NCBI GenBank assembly: GCA_963620595.1
Contig: CAVFAY010000005.1
Span: forward strand, 60,028 to 124,027
Reading direction: 5' to 3'
From: Butyricicoccus_A sp963620595
GTDB taxonomy: Bacteria > Bacillota > Clostridia > Oscillospirales > Butyricicoccaceae
Length of the DNA stretch: 64,000 nt
The notes under the pieces were generated by a model. The model was not told where the DNA came from. It saw nothing but the letters and a program-made list of their open reading frames with translations, and searched no databases. The position numbers and the translations under genes were made by a program. Shown piece after piece: positions 34,576-44,512 of this stretch. How positions within the stretch are numbered: the first letter of the stretch is position 1; each line of letters begins with the position of its first letter.

Positions 34576-35748
34576 ATGAAGTTTTTACATCTTGGAGATC
34601 TGCATCTCGGCAAGCGGGTATACGGCTATTCTATGCTGGATGACCAGCGGTTTGCTTTGGAACAGGTCATTCGCATGGCAACAGAAAATCAAGTGGATGC
34701 TGTTGTCTTGGCGGGAGATATTTATGATAAGACGGTTCCGTCCGGCGAGGCGGTCTCGCTGTTTGATTGGTTTTTTACGCAGTTATGTGAGCGAGCTGTC
34801 ACAGTCTTGGCGGTGAGCGGCAATCATGATTCCGGCGAACGATTGGATTTTGGCAAGACTCTGTTGTCTCAGCAGGGAATGCATCTGGTGGGAACTTTGG
34901 ATGAAACCGTAGCATCTGTCACTTTGGCAGATCAGCAGGGATGCCGCGTACAGTTTCACCTGTTGCCGTGGCTGCGACCGATGGAATGGCGCGAGAAATG
35001 GAACCTAACAGAGAGCACACAGCAATGTGTCATGCAAGAAGCGCTTAAACGGGCAGTATGGGAACAGAATGTACGGCATGTGCTGATTGCGCATACCTTT
35101 GTGACGGTTGGCGGCGTTATGCCGGAACAGTCGGACTCGGAAATTCTTCCTGTCGGCGGCATAGACGCTGTGGATGCTGCTTTGTTTGATGCATATGATT
35201 ATGTGGCACTGGGACACATTCACCGTCCGCAGCGGTTGGGACGAGACAGTGTGCGGTATTGTGGTTCCTTGCTTAAATATTCGTTTTCTGAGGCACGATA
35301 CCCGAAATCGGTACCGCTGGTGACGATAAATCAAATCGGTGAAGCGGAGATTACCTTGCTGCCGCTGGCGCCGAAACGAGATTTGCGTGAGCTGCGCGGC
35401 AAACTACAGGATGTCGTTTCGGATTTGGTACAGCAGGCGGGCAATCCCAACGATTATTTGCGTGTCATTTTGACTGATGATGAGGAATTGTACGATCCAC
35501 AGGCGGCGCTGCGTGCCGCATATCCTAACTTGATGCGGCTGGATTTTGACAATATCCGCACGCAGACGGCGAATGCAGAGGGCTTACAGCGCGAAGAGGC
35601 TGCACGACAGCTGACGCCTGTTCAACTGTTTGAACAGTTCTTTTTGGAACAAAACGGAAAACCGATGACTGCGTGGCAAAAGCAGCAAATTCTTCGGATT
35701 GGCAGAGAGATGGAGGCAAGCGATGAAGCCGATTCATTTGACAATTAG
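34576..35748 (+). CDS. sbcD: Exonuclease SbcD (Mre11-like nuclease subunit)
   Basis: 390 residues from ATG 34576 with AAAGGGAGA upstream. Phosphoesterase motifs are LHLGDLHLGKR, VVLAGDIYDKTVPS, VSGNHDSGERL, IAHTFVTVGG and YVALGHIHRPQ, which bind the two Mn ions. SbcD with SbcC opens DNA hairpins and trims blocked ends. Its stop overlaps the sbcC start, so the two are coupled. Confidence 0.95.
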   Translation: MKFLHLGDLHLGKRVYGYSMLDDQRFALEQVIRMATENQVDAVVLAGDIYDKTVPSGEAVSLFDWFFTQLCERAVTVLAVSGNHDSGERLDFGKTLLSQQGMHLVGTLDETVASVTLADQQGCRVQFHLLPWLRPMEWREKWNLTESTQQCVMQEALKRAVWEQNVRHVLIAHTFVTVGGVMPEQSDSEILPVGGIDAVDAALFDAYDYVALGHIHRPQRLGRDSVRYCGSLLKYSFSEARYPKSVPLVTINQIGEAEITLLPLAPKRDLRELRGKLQDVVSDLVQQAGNPNDYLRVILTDDEELYDPQAALRAAYPNLMRLDFDNIRTQTANAEGLQREEAARQLTPVQLFEQFFLEQNGKPMTAWQKQQILRIGREMEASDEADSFDN

Positions 35749-38700
35749 TGCGTTTGGACCGTATTCTGATACCGTGACACTGGACATGCAGGCATTTGGC
35801 GGACAGGGCTTGTTTTTGATTACAGGAGATACCGGTGCTGGAAAGACGAGTATTTTTGATGCGATCTGTTTTGCTTTGTTCGGCGAGGTCAGTGGTTCGC
35901 AGCGCGGCGCCGATCAATTGCGCTCGGATTTTGCCGCGCCAACAGCGGATACCTATGTCAAATTTACGTTCTCCCATGGCGGGAAGACGTATCAGATCCA
36001 CCGAACACCAAAATATGAACGACTTAAAAAACGAGGAACGGGTACAGTTACCCAACAGCCCAACGCGGTGATGACAAATCATGACGGCTCGACAATTGCG
36101 GGAGCAACTGCAGTGACTGACGCAGTGCAGCAGTTGCTTGGCGTAGATTGCCGTTCGTTTAAGCAGATTTCTATGATTGCACAGGGAGAATTTATGAAGC
36201 TGCTCACGGCAGATAGTCAGTCCAGAGCAAAGATTATTCGCAATGTTTTTCACACCGAGGCACTGGTGACGCTGCAAAAGTGCATCAAGACGGAATATCT
36301 GACGAAGAATCGAATCTGCGAGGACACGCGCCGTGCTCTATTACAGTACGCAGAGGGCTTTCAATTGGAGCAGGAAGGGGAGATACAAGAGCTGTCTGAA
36401 CTGTTCAAGCAAGTAAAGGCACAAAACAGTCGTGATGCGCAGACCATCAAGCAATTGGACGAACAATTGAGCAAACTGCACGCAGCGCGCACGGCGGCAA
36501 CAGAAGCGGTAGTCAAAGCAGAAACACAACTGCAAGCGCGCAACAAATGGAGCGCTGCCAAGCAGCAGATGACACAGCTGGAGGCACAATTACCTGCGAT
36601 GCAGGCGCAAAACGAACGGCTGGAACGAGCACGCCGGGCAAGAGACTTGGTACAGCCACAGTGGCAGGCGTATCAGTCGGAGCAGACGAGATGGGAGCAA
36701 TTATCTGAGCGTGTACAGGCGCAAAAACGCAATGTAGAGCAATTGGAACAGCAAAGTGCATCGTTGGAACAGAAAAAGCAACAGGCAGAAGCACAGCTTC
36801 CTCAGTTGGATCTGTTGCAGCAGGAAATGACTCGCTTGCGTGATGCAAAACAGCAGGCAGAGCTCTGGCAGGAGAAACAGGCACAGGCAAAAAAAGCGAG
36901 AAATTCTGCCAATTCCCTGCAAATGCGCCATCAACAGACGGCAAATACGTTGCAGACGGAACGACAGCGCATAGAAACACTGCGACAACAGACCGTGCGT
37001 CTGCATGACTTGCAGATGAAACGTGAATCCCTGCGCAATCAGTGGAGAGAAGCGTCTCAGTTAGAGAAGCAGCTTAAGAGTAAGGTGGGCTTGTTTGCGG
37101 AGCTGACAGACAGTCAAAATCAACTGAAGAGTCAGCAGGAGGCGTATGCGAAACAGGAAAACATCTATCAAGCCAAGGAACAACAGTATCAGGTGGCGGA
37201 ATTGTATTGGATGCGTGGACAGGCAGGCATCTTAGCGCAAGATCTGCGGGATCATACTCCGTGTCCTGTGTGCGGCGCACTGGAGCATCCGCATCCGGCT
37301 CAGTTGCAGGCACAAGTGCCGACAGAGCAAGAATTACAGACTCTGCGGGAACAGGCAGAGCACAGCCGCGCAGCACTGCAACAGGTCGGTGAGCAGACAG
37401 CAGCAGCGCGTTCACGCGTAAAATCTGCCCAGAATGCTGTCCGACAGGCTATGCAGGAATTGTTTGATGAGCCAGAGACCACACAGGAACAGCTGCTGCA
37501 GACGATTGCACAGAAAACAGTTGAGACAGAACAGCTGCTGGAGCAGGGAAAGCAAATTGCCGAGCAGGTTGGAAAAATGGAACAGATTGCCGAGCAGCTG
37601 AAAGCGACACAACAGCAATTGTCGGAAATGGAACAAGCGGCACAGGAAGCAGAACAGGCATATCATGCGGCAGACTGCACTGCTGCCACAATCGAAGCAG
37701 AGGCACAAATCATACAGGATGCCTTGCCCATGCGAGATCTTGCTGAAATTGATGCGAAATTGTGCGAGAAGCAGGCGGTCTATGATGCGCTGCATCAACG
37801 TATTGAACAAGCTAAGCAGCATTGGGAGAGCCATCAGCGCAAGCTGAGCAGTGCAACTGAAGTCTATCGCTCTGTCTGTGTACAGGAGAAGCAGCAACGT
37901 CAGATGACACAAACAGCTCAAAATACGTGGCGTGATGCTGTGCATACGGCTGGATTTGCAAGTGGAGAAGCCTATCAGGCGGCATTGCTGTCACCAGAAG
38001 CCTTTCGAGATGCAGAACAGCAATGCCAGCAATTCTCTCAGCAGTTGGCAACGGCGCGTTCGATGGAAAAGGAATATGCTGCTGCCATTCCAGCCGGAAA
38101 ACCGGAAGATATAGAGCAGCTGAGGCAGCAGCGGGAACAAGCAGAGCGCATGTGCCAAGAGAAAGAACGACTTCGCACACAATGTGTCGCACGAAAAGAA
38201 AACAATCAAGCGTTGCTGGCGCGAATTGGGCAGATGCAGGACGAATTGGAACAAGTGGAACAGCAGACTGCTGCTCTACGCGAGCTGTCTCAGACGGCAA
38301 ACGGCGAGCTGGCGGGAAAGCAAAAGCTCATGTTGGAGCAGTATGTACAGGCGGCCTATTTTGAGCGCGTGCTGCAGCGCGCCAATCTGCGCCTGCGTGA
38401 TATGACGCAGGGACGCTATGAGATGCATCGGCGTAAAAACGCAGAGAATCATCGCAGTCAGTCGGGATTGGACATTGACGTCATGGATTATTATACCGGC
38501 AAGCGGCGTTCGGTCAAAACACTGTCCGGCGGAGAATCGTTTCTCGGTGCATTGGCGTTGGCACTTGGTATGTCGGATGTCATTCAGAGCTATGCAGGCG
38601 GTGTGCTGGTAGAGACTGTTTTTTTGGACGAGGGCTTTGGCACGCTGGATAGTGCAGCACTGGAGCAGGCAATTGGCGTGCTGGTTCGCCTGTCCGGTGG

Positions 38701-38815
38701 AAATCGGCTCATCGGCATTATTTCACATGTCACAGAGCTAAAGGATCGTATCGGGCGGCAGATTGTCGTTCGTCGCGGTGCTTCTGGCAGCACAGCAGAA
38801 ATTTCTATGGGGTGA
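35723..38815 (+). CDS. sbcC: Exonuclease SbcC (Rad50-like ATPase subunit)
   Basis: 1030 residues from ATG 35723 with GGAGG upstream. The Walker A motif is GDTGAGKT (35-42), a long Gln/Ala/Glu-rich coiled coil follows, the zinc hook is CPVCG near residue 513, and the second coil returns to the signature LSGGESFLGALALALG and Walker B VFLDEGFGTLD. ATP-driven opening and closing of the rods controls the SbcD nuclease. The exceptional Gln content of the coil is a feature of this lineage's codon and residue use. trmO starts 4 nt after its stop. Confidence 0.95.
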   Translation: MKPIHLTISAFGPYSDTVTLDMQAFGGQGLFLITGDTGAGKTSIFDAICFALFGEVSGSQRGADQLRSDFAAPTADTYVKFTFSHGGKTYQIHRTPKYERLKKRGTGTVTQQPNAVMTNHDGSTIAGATAVTDAVQQLLGVDCRSFKQISMIAQGEFMKLLTADSQSRAKIIRNVFHTEALVTLQKCIKTEYLTKNRICEDTRRALLQYAEGFQLEQEGEIQELSELFKQVKAQNSRDAQTIKQLDEQLSKLHAARTAATEAVVKAETQLQARNKWSAAKQQMTQLEAQLPAMQAQNERLERARRARDLVQPQWQAYQSEQTRWEQLSERVQAQKRNVEQLEQQSASLEQKKQQAEAQLPQLDLLQQEMTRLRDAKQQAELWQEKQAQAKKARNSANSLQMRHQQTANTLQTERQRIETLRQQTVRLHDLQMKRESLRNQWREASQLEKQLKSKVGLFAELTDSQNQLKSQQEAYAKQENIYQAKEQQYQVAELYWMRGQAGILAQDLRDHTPCPVCGALEHPHPAQLQAQVPTEQELQTLREQAEHSRAALQQVGEQTAAARSRVKSAQNAVRQAMQELFDEPETTQEQLLQTIAQKTVETEQLLEQGKQIAEQVGKMEQIAEQLKATQQQLSEMEQAAQEAEQAYHAADCTAATIEAEAQIIQDALPMRDLAEIDAKLCEKQAVYDALHQRIEQAKQHWESHQRKLSSATEVYRSVCVQEKQQRQMTQTAQNTWRDAVHTAGFASGEAYQAALLSPEAFRDAEQQCQQFSQQLATARSMEKEYAAAIPAGKPEDIEQLRQQREQAERMCQEKERLRTQCVARKENNQALLARIGQMQDELEQVEQQTAALRELSQTANGELAGKQKLMLEQYVQAAYFERVLQRANLRLRDMTQGRYEMHRRKNAENHRSQSGLDIDVMDYYTGKRRSVKTLSGGESFLGALALALGMSDVIQSYAGGVLVETVFLDEGFGTLDSAALEQAIGVLVRLSGGNRLIGIISHVTELKDRIGRQIVVRRGASGSTAEISMG

Positions 38816-38819
38816 TAGA

Positions 38820-39512
38820 ATGAACAACAATGAAATGCAAGTAATTGCTACGATTCGCACGGATTTTCCGACAAAGTTCGGCATTCCGCGGCAAAGTGGA
38901 ATTGTAGATACGCTGCGGGCGAAGATTGTATTTGAACCGGAATACCGTAATCCCAATGCACTGCGGGGATTGGAGGATTTTTCCCATTTGTGGTTGATCT
39001 GGCAATTTTCCGGAAATGCGCGCAGAAAAACATGGTCTCCGACCGTGCGCCCGCCGCGGCTGGGCGGAAATACGCGTATGGGCGTATTTGCGACGCGTTC
39101 GCCGTTTCGACCCAATCCGATTGGCCTTTCCAGTGTGCGAATAGAAGAAATTCAGCTGCATACACAAGAAGGCCCGGTGATTTGGGTGTCTGGTGCAGAT
39201 CTTATGGACAGTACGCCGATCTATGACATCAAGCCATTTATTCCGTATGCAGATAATCATCCGGATGCCAAAGGTGGATTTACCAATGATACAAGCGGAT
39301 ACACGTTGACAGTAGATTTTCCAGAGCAATGGCTAAAACAGGTGCCGGAATCGCATCGAGAAGCCCTGTGCGGCGTGCTTGCACATGATCCGAGACCGTC
39401 TTATCAGCACGATCCGGAGCGCGTGTACGGCATGGAATTTGCAGGACTGGAAGTTCGATTTCGCGTTGACGGCGACCAATTGATAGTATGCAGTGTTGAA
39501 CCGATGGCATGA
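38820..39512 (+). CDS. trmO: tRNA m6t6A37 methyltransferase TrmO (TsaA-like)
   Basis: 230 residues from ATG 38820. TrmO/VirR-type features are IRTDFPTKFGIPRQSGIVDTLRAKIVFEPEY, LRGLEDFSHLWLIWQF, TRMGVFATRSPFRPNPIGLSSVRI and STPIYDIKPFIPYAD. The enzyme uses S-adenosylmethionine to N6-methylate t6A37 in tRNA-Thr(GGU). It lies directly after sbcC and is likely on the same transcript. Confidence 0.92.
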   Translation: MNNNEMQVIATIRTDFPTKFGIPRQSGIVDTLRAKIVFEPEYRNPNALRGLEDFSHLWLIWQFSGNARRKTWSPTVRPPRLGGNTRMGVFATRSPFRPNPIGLSSVRIEEIQLHTQEGPVIWVSGADLMDSTPIYDIKPFIPYADNHPDAKGGFTNDTSGYTLTVDFPEQWLKQVPESHREALCGVLAHDPRPSYQHDPERVYGMEFAGLEVRFRVDGDQLIVCSVEPMA

Positions 39513-39515
39513 AGA

Positions 39516-39547
39516 AAACAGGCATTTCCCGCAGGAAATGCCTGTTT
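39516..39547. terminator. Bidirectional terminator between trmO and the muramidase
   Basis: Perfect 14-bp stem AAACAGGCATTTCC / GGAAATGCCTGTTT with a 4-nt loop between convergent genes. Confidence 0.9.
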
Positions 39548-39563
39548 GGCTGTTTGGCCTGAT

Positions 39564-40940
39564 TTAAGAAAGCAGGGAGGAAGCAACGCCGGTCAAGTAA
39601 TTCTTGAGCATCTGCGCACACTCAGCGCGAGTCGTAGAGTCTTTCGGAGCCAGATGTGTGCTGCTCTTGCCAGATATGATTTTGCACGCGACAGCCCACT
39701 GCATGGCATCTTGCGCGTAAGAAGAGACAGAGGATGCATCTTGATATTGGTTTAAATTGGTGCGGGCGCTGGTGTTAAGCTGGCACTTGTTGGAATAACG
39801 GTATAACACGGCGGCAAAATCCTGTCGTGTTATCGGAACGTTTGCACCGAAGGTATTGTTTGGATAGCCGCTCATAATACCGTTTTGCTGTGCCCATGCA
39901 ACGGCGTTGGCAAACCATTGGTCAGAGGTCACATCGGAAAAAGACGATGGCTGTGTGACAGAGGGTTTACCGGAAAAGTTGTATAAAACCTGTGCTACCA
40001 TAGCACGGGTCAATGATGCATGCGGCGCGAATTGCGTTGAAGAATAGCCATTCATCAAATTGTTCTGAAAGACAAAAGAAACAGCTGGCGCAAACCAATC
40101 GGAGGAAGTGACGTCTTGGAATTCGCAGACTATATGCTTGGGGATAAGCTCTCCATTGGTCAAATAAAAATTACAGGCTATATCATCAGAAACGCCGGCA
40201 ACAGAACCAGAGCCGGTGTACTGCCAGCAATCATATCCGGTATAATTGGTTTGTGTGGTGTAATGGGTCAGCCAGATTTTCACACCGGCAGCCTGAATTT
40301 GATCGGTGTAGACTTCACTAGACAAAAAATCTCTGCTGGCGCATAGCATAGGAACATAACCGGCACTGCGAATCGTATCGCAGAACGCAAGAACATTGGC
40401 GGTCTTTTGAGATTGACTCAGATTGGCTTGATCCAGTCTGCCAGAGCCATCATAATACGCGTAGTTCATGGCAATAGGAAGTTGTATGTTGTCGTGCTTC
40501 ACATGGCTTAACACAAATTGTGCTTCTTCTTCGGCTTCTGATGTATTGATTGCCTGAGACAAAAAGACAACACCGATGGGAAGGCCAACAGCATCAGCAC
40601 CGTTGACATAGGTTGTGTAGTGTTCATCTTCGAATAACTCTCCGGATTTGACACCGCGCTGACCGACTTGAATCAGAGCAAAGTCGATGCCGTCCTTGGC
40701 TGCAGCATTCCAGTTGATGGTTCCATTTTGGTTGGAGACATCTATACCATCGTACACGGTATAACCGGAAGGAAGTACATAATTTTTCCCCGTAAAACTG
40801 CTGAATCGGGTGATTGTTGCGGCATCAAATACCTGATGAAATCTTTCTGTGTCTGTGGCAGACTGGGCAGCAAATGCTGTGCTTGTCAGACTGCAGAGGC
40901 AGCAGGAAAGGCAGAGGGCGAGCAATCGTTTGGCCTTCAT
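39564..40940 (-). CDS. Secreted GH25 muramidase with three SLH domains
   Basis: 458 residues. A signal peptide (MKAKRLLALCLSCCLCSLTSTAFAA) is followed by a GH25 lysozyme domain: GIDVSNQNGTINWNAAAKDGIDFALIQVGQRG, where the Asp of GIDVS is catalytic, then IAMNYAYYD, and KIWLTHYTTQTNYTGYDCWQYTGSG. Three SLH repeats of about 55 residues fill the C-terminus (each FxDVTSxxWFAxAVxF..NGIMxGY..xFxPxxxxTRA). SLH domains bind pyruvylated secondary cell-wall polymer. It cleaves peptidoglycan at the surface, for growth or lysis. Confidence 0.93.
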   Translation of the reverse strand: MKAKRLLALCLSCCLCSLTSTAFAAQSATDTERFHQVFDAATITRFSSFTGKNYVLPSGYTVYDGIDVSNQNGTINWNAAAKDGIDFALIQVGQRGVKSGELFEDEHYTTYVNGADAVGLPIGVVFLSQAINTSEAEEEAQFVLSHVKHDNIQLPIAMNYAYYDGSGRLDQANLSQSQKTANVLAFCDTIRSAGYVPMLCASRDFLSSEVYTDQIQAAGVKIWLTHYTTQTNYTGYDCWQYTGSGSVAGVSDDIACNFYLTNGELIPKHIVCEFQDVTSSDWFAPAVSFVFQNNLMNGYSSTQFAPHASLTRAMVAQVLYNFSGKPSVTQPSSFSDVTSDQWFANAVAWAQQNGIMSGYPNNTFGANVPITRQDFAAVLYRYSNKCQLNTSARTNLNQYQDASSVSSYAQDAMQWAVACKIISGKSSTHLAPKDSTTRAECAQMLKNYLTGVASSLLS

Positions 40941-41022
40941 AAACAGTTCAATCCTTCCTAATATGAAAAGTTATGTGTGATAACTGTAGTATGGCATAAT
41001 TTTCCGAAAGATACAAGTGTTT

Positions 41023-41058
41023 AATAAAAAAAGAACAGCAGTGAAAAACTGCTGTTCT
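41023..41058 (-). terminator. Terminator of the FHA-ftsW-PBP operon
   Basis: Perfect 11-bp stem AGAACAGCAGT / ACTGCTGTTCT with a GAAAA loop, followed on the minus strand by seven T, 8 nt after the PBP stop. Confidence 0.9.
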
Positions 41059-41066
41059 CCTAGTTG

Positions 41067-42479
41067 TTATTCGTCCTCAGAACTGGAAGAGGTGTTTTTT
41101 GATGCATCGTATTTTGCTGTTGCATCAAAAATATCTTCGATCTGATCTTTGTAATAAATACCATCGTGATGTTGGTCGGCAGCCATGATAACAACGACAT
41201 ACTGCGGTTCATCGTTGCTGTCCATCAAAGCGGTCACGATCCATGCGTTGGTGCTCTTACCGGTCTGAGCAGTACCGGTTTTCGCAGCAACATGCCAGCC
41301 TTGATTGCCATAGTAGCCAAAACCATAATGATCTGCGGCAACCTCCATGCAGGAAACAACTTTATCGGCGGTATCCTTTGAGGTGACTGTGGTCAACTCT
41401 TCTGCCGAGTCTGTATAGGTATCATCCTTGGTACCGTTTCCGGCGGTGACAGATTTAATCAGATACGGTTTGAGCATCGTGCCGTGATTAACGATGGACT
41501 GACAAGCCATTGCCATATACAGCGGCGTTACTTCGGTCTTGCCCTGACCAAAAGCAATAGAACCGACAACCTCATCACGCTTATCCTCGAAATCAAGGTT
41601 GGAGGACAGAGTTGTAAAGTCGAGCGAAATATCCTCGCCGAGCTTAAATTTACGCAAGCTCGCTTCCAAGTTGTCTCCGCCCATCTCCAGAGCCTTGGTA
41701 ATGAAATAGACATTGGATGAGTTGCGGATCGCGCCTTCCAAATCAATGGAGCCAAATGAACGGCTGTCGTAGTTTGTAATGGTCTGACCATTTTTGAACG
41801 TATACGAACCGCGGTCGTTAACGTTGGTATCGTCTACGCCGTTGTCAATCACGGCGCAGGCGGTAATGATCTTGAAGTCAGAACCCGGTGCAAAGGTAGA
41901 TTTATAGGCATTCGGCAAAAACAGACCGGTTTTCTGCGAGTATTCTGACCAATTATCCTCCAAATCGGACTGAATAAAGCTTGGTGTCGATGCCATCGAA
42001 ACGATTTCGCCGGTTTTTGCATCGAGAACAACAGCAGCACCGTTTGCAATGTCAGAAATAGCGGAATAGGTTGCGGTCTGCAAATCGGTATCCAACGTGG
42101 TTTGCACGGTGTTGCCGACTTGTTTCTCGTCGGATTTGCATTTGCTGGAAATCAGCTGAGAATTGAAGGTCTTTTCCAGACCAAAGGTACCATATGCCGG
42201 AGAATAATATCCGACGACAGTGGAAAAGGCACGCTGTTTGGTCTCGCCGTCAATATAGCTACGGTAGCCGTTGGCTTTGTTAGACCAACTCAGCGGCGTA
42301 CCGTCACGGGCTGTAATGGTACCGCGGATGTAGGTGCGCTGCAGGGTTTCCTGCCGAGCAGCCTCGCGGCTTTCCGGATTACCGAGTGTTGTCCATACCA
42401 GACCGGCTGCGATTGCGATTGCGCAGATGAGAAACGCGCTTTGAATGCACTGTACGCGCTTTTTGAAGCTTGGAGTCAT
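41067..42479 (-). CDS. Class B penicillin-binding protein (FtsI/PBP2-like transpeptidase)
   Basis: 470 residues. A short basic tail and one membrane helix (FLICAIAIAAGLVWTTLG) are followed by a short dimerisation domain and the transpeptidase: SxxK is SDFK near residue 198, SxN is SSN near 253, and KTG(T) is near 398. The short N-terminal region resembles the PbpA class of Actinobacteria and Clostridia that pairs with FtsW/RodA proteins. The start has GGAAGGAGGG 12 nt upstream, located inside the ftsW coding sequence, so the 101-nt overlap appears genuine. Confidence 0.92.
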   Translation of the reverse strand: MTPSFKKRVQCIQSAFLICAIAIAAGLVWTTLGNPESREAARQETLQRTYIRGTITARDGTPLSWSNKANGYRSYIDGETKQRAFSTVVGYYSPAYGTFGLEKTFNSQLISSKCKSDEKQVGNTVQTTLDTDLQTATYSAISDIANGAAVVLDAKTGEIVSMASTPSFIQSDLEDNWSEYSQKTGLFLPNAYKSTFAPGSDFKIITACAVIDNGVDDTNVNDRGSYTFKNGQTITNYDSRSFGSIDLEGAIRNSSNVYFITKALEMGGDNLEASLRKFKLGEDISLDFTTLSSNLDFEDKRDEVVGSIAFGQGKTEVTPLYMAMACQSIVNHGTMLKPYLIKSVTAGNGTKDDTYTDSAEELTTVTSKDTADKVVSCMEVAADHYGFGYYGNQGWHVAAKTGTAQTGKSTNAWIVTALMDSNDEPQYVVVIMAADQHHDGIYYKDQIEDIFDATAKYDASKNTSSSSEDE

Positions 42480-43830
42480 AGCTGGTGTAATCCCTCCTTC
42501 CGTTCCACAGGTTTCCGGCGGAGATCACGAGGATCACCGCAATATTAATAAACGTTGCCATCAGAGAAGAACCGCCGCGAGAAATCAGTGGGAGCGTGAT
42601 ACCGGTCAGCGGCATCATGCCTGTGGAACCGCCGATGATAATAAATGCTTGAATGACCAACTGCAGACTCAGACCTGCGCTGACTGCTTGATGGTATCGG
42701 TCGCCGCAATGATAATAGATGCGGCTGCCGCGAATCAGCAGCAGGCCGAAAATCACACAGATCATGACGGCGATAATCAAACCGCATCGCTCCGTCAGAG
42801 CAGGGAATACCATGTCGTTGGATGGATTAGATAACGGCGTTGTTGTGGTGCTGCCAAACAGATTGGAATTGAGCAGAGCTTTTCTTCCCTGTAAGATTTG
42901 ATAACCAGCGCCCTGTGCGTCCTTCGCCGGGTCACGCCAGTAAATAAAGCGGTTGGCGATTTTCTGTATCTGATTGAGTACAAACTGCATCGGACCGAAG
43001 TCACTCTTGCCGCCGGTTATTTTGAGCAGAGACATACCGCAGGCAGCAGCAGCAGCGCCTGCTGCGACAATAATTGCTGTGACAGAGGCAAATACCTTGA
43101 TGTCCGGAACAAACAGGAAAATCATGCACAGGAATGTACACAGAATGAGCAGGAAGGTACCAAACTCACCTTGAATACCCAAGAAACCAAGATTTACCAA
43201 GGTAAAGACAATCGCATACCAGATGCGTTTACGTCCCGGCTTGTCCTTGGTGCACAGCAGACCTGCCATGACGAGGACATAAATAATCTTATTGAACTCG
43301 GATGGCTGAAGGGAAAAGCCGGCGATATTGATCCAGTTTCGCACGCCGCCGCCGACAGCTTTGCCGATGAGCAGTGTTGCCATGTACAGAATGACAGCCA
43401 GCACCATTAAAATAGTTGTGCCGGGTGCAGAGGCAATAATCGGCGCATGCTTATACACGATTGCGGCAATCACACTGGCAACTGCTGCCAGTGCATAGAT
43501 GACAATTAAAGAAGTTGGCATCTCATCCTGTTTGAGCAGTAAACACTGGATCATTGTGCCAAATGTCAGCAGCATCGCAGTGTCCAGAAAAAACGGAACG
43601 TCTGCGTGCATTCGATTGACGCACAGCCAGCCACCGTATGTGATAATCAGCAGAGGGATCATCATATAGAGATACGCTGTGCCGCGTCCAGAGATCTGAA
43701 CCGTAAGCAGAGAAACCAGCTGGAACAGAATAAACAGTATCAGCACCTGAATGCCGAGGGACTTTTTACTTGCACGAGCCGGTCTCTGGGTTCTTTGTAC
43801 TTTTTTCGCTACTTTTTTCTTTTGTGCCAT
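42379..43830 (-). CDS. FtsW/RodA/SpoVE family peptidoglycan glycosyltransferase
   Basis: 483 residues with a basic N-terminal tail (MAQKKKVAKKVQRTQRPARASKKS) and about ten membrane helices. SEDS motifs are present: GFSLQPSEFNKI, and the late PLTGITLPLISRGGSSLMATFINIAVIL. SEDS proteins polymerise lipid II, working with a class B PBP that makes cross-links. The partner is encoded next. The last ~33 residues, after NLWNGRRDY, are a basic tail that overlaps the PBP start. FtsW, RodA and SpoVE cannot be told apart here; the FHA-SEDS-PBP layout matches actinobacterial RodA-PbpA. Confidence 0.92.
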   Translation of the reverse strand: MAQKKKVAKKVQRTQRPARASKKSLGIQVLILFILFQLVSLLTVQISGRGTAYLYMMIPLLIITYGGWLCVNRMHADVPFFLDTAMLLTFGTMIQCLLLKQDEMPTSLIVIYALAAVASVIAAIVYKHAPIIASAPGTTILMVLAVILYMATLLIGKAVGGGVRNWINIAGFSLQPSEFNKIIYVLVMAGLLCTKDKPGRKRIWYAIVFTLVNLGFLGIQGEFGTFLLILCTFLCMIFLFVPDIKVFASVTAIIVAAGAAAAACGMSLLKITGGKSDFGPMQFVLNQIQKIANRFIYWRDPAKDAQGAGYQILQGRKALLNSNLFGSTTTTPLSNPSNDMVFPALTERCGLIIAVMICVIFGLLLIRGSRIYYHCGDRYHQAVSAGLSLQLVIQAFIIIGGSTGMMPLTGITLPLISRGGSSLMATFINIAVILVISAGNLWNGRRDYTSYDSKLQKARTVHSKRVSHLRNRNRSRSGMDNTR

Positions 43831-43841
43831 GATAGCTTACA

Positions 43842-44321
43842 TCACCTCCGAATATACTGTGTATCATCGGATACATCATCCATCGCGCGTTCAATCTGAA
43901 GCACAGTTGTGCCGAGCTGAATGCGTTCGCCGCCGACGATAGCGATTTCGGAGCGCGGTACCTTGTTGACGATGGTTCCGTTGAGAGAACCGAGGTCACG
44001 CAGGCACACCTGTCCATTCTTGCGGAACAGCTCCGCATGCTGGCGGGAAACGGTGGAGTCGGTAATAATTAAATCGTTGTCATTGCGGCTGCCGATGGTG
44101 AACGGATAATGCGTCACCGGTACGCGTCTGCCCTGATACACGATGAAGAACTCCAGTGGGGTAGATGTCGGTCTCTCCGGAGAAGTTTTCTTCGGCTCTG
44201 GGGGAGTATTGTTTTCTTTTTCCGGCTGGTCAGCGGTCGTGAAACGGTTTGCCTTCCAGATAATAAGTATAGCTAAAATAATGATAACGGCTATCAGAAC
44301 TGGTTTTAAAATATTATCCAT
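43842..44321 (-). CDS. Membrane-anchored FHA domain protein
   Basis: 159 residues from ATG 44321, with AGGAGG upstream. One N-terminal membrane helix (ILKPVLIAVIIILAILIIW), a Pro-rich linker (KENNTPPEPKKTSPERPTST) and a C-terminal FHA domain: FTIGSRNDNDLIITDSTVSRQHAELFRKNGQVCLRDLGSLNGTIVN. FHA domains bind phosphothreonine. Placement ahead of the SEDS-PBP pair matches the fha-rodA-pbpA-Ser/Thr-kinase clusters of Gram-positives, so it may link kinase signalling to wall growth. No kinase gene is in the window. Confidence 0.9.
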   Translation of the reverse strand: MDNILKPVLIAVIIILAILIIWKANRFTTADQPEKENNTPPEPKKTSPERPTSTPLEFFIVYQGRRVPVTHYPFTIGSRNDNDLIITDSTVSRQHAELFRKNGQVCLRDLGSLNGTIVNKVPRSEIAIVGGERIQLGTTVLQIERAMDDVSDDTQYIRR

Positions 44322-44512
44322 AGGTGTTCCTCCTGTGTCTCTCCATATTATAGCATAAAAAATGAAAATGCAAATAGGTTTTAACAAATATATCGAAAAT
44401 CTGAGAGAAAATAGAGATTTATTCCCGAAATTATAGAGAGAAATTCGAAAATAATCGGTCAATATGACAGGAAAATTTTAGTTGACGAAACAAATCCTTA
44501 ACGCAAGAGTGC

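Noticed and set aside
36341..38254. Several overlapping open frames on the opposite strand of sbcC
   Set aside because: They mirror the repetitive Gln codons of the coiled coil and have no recognisable protein features.
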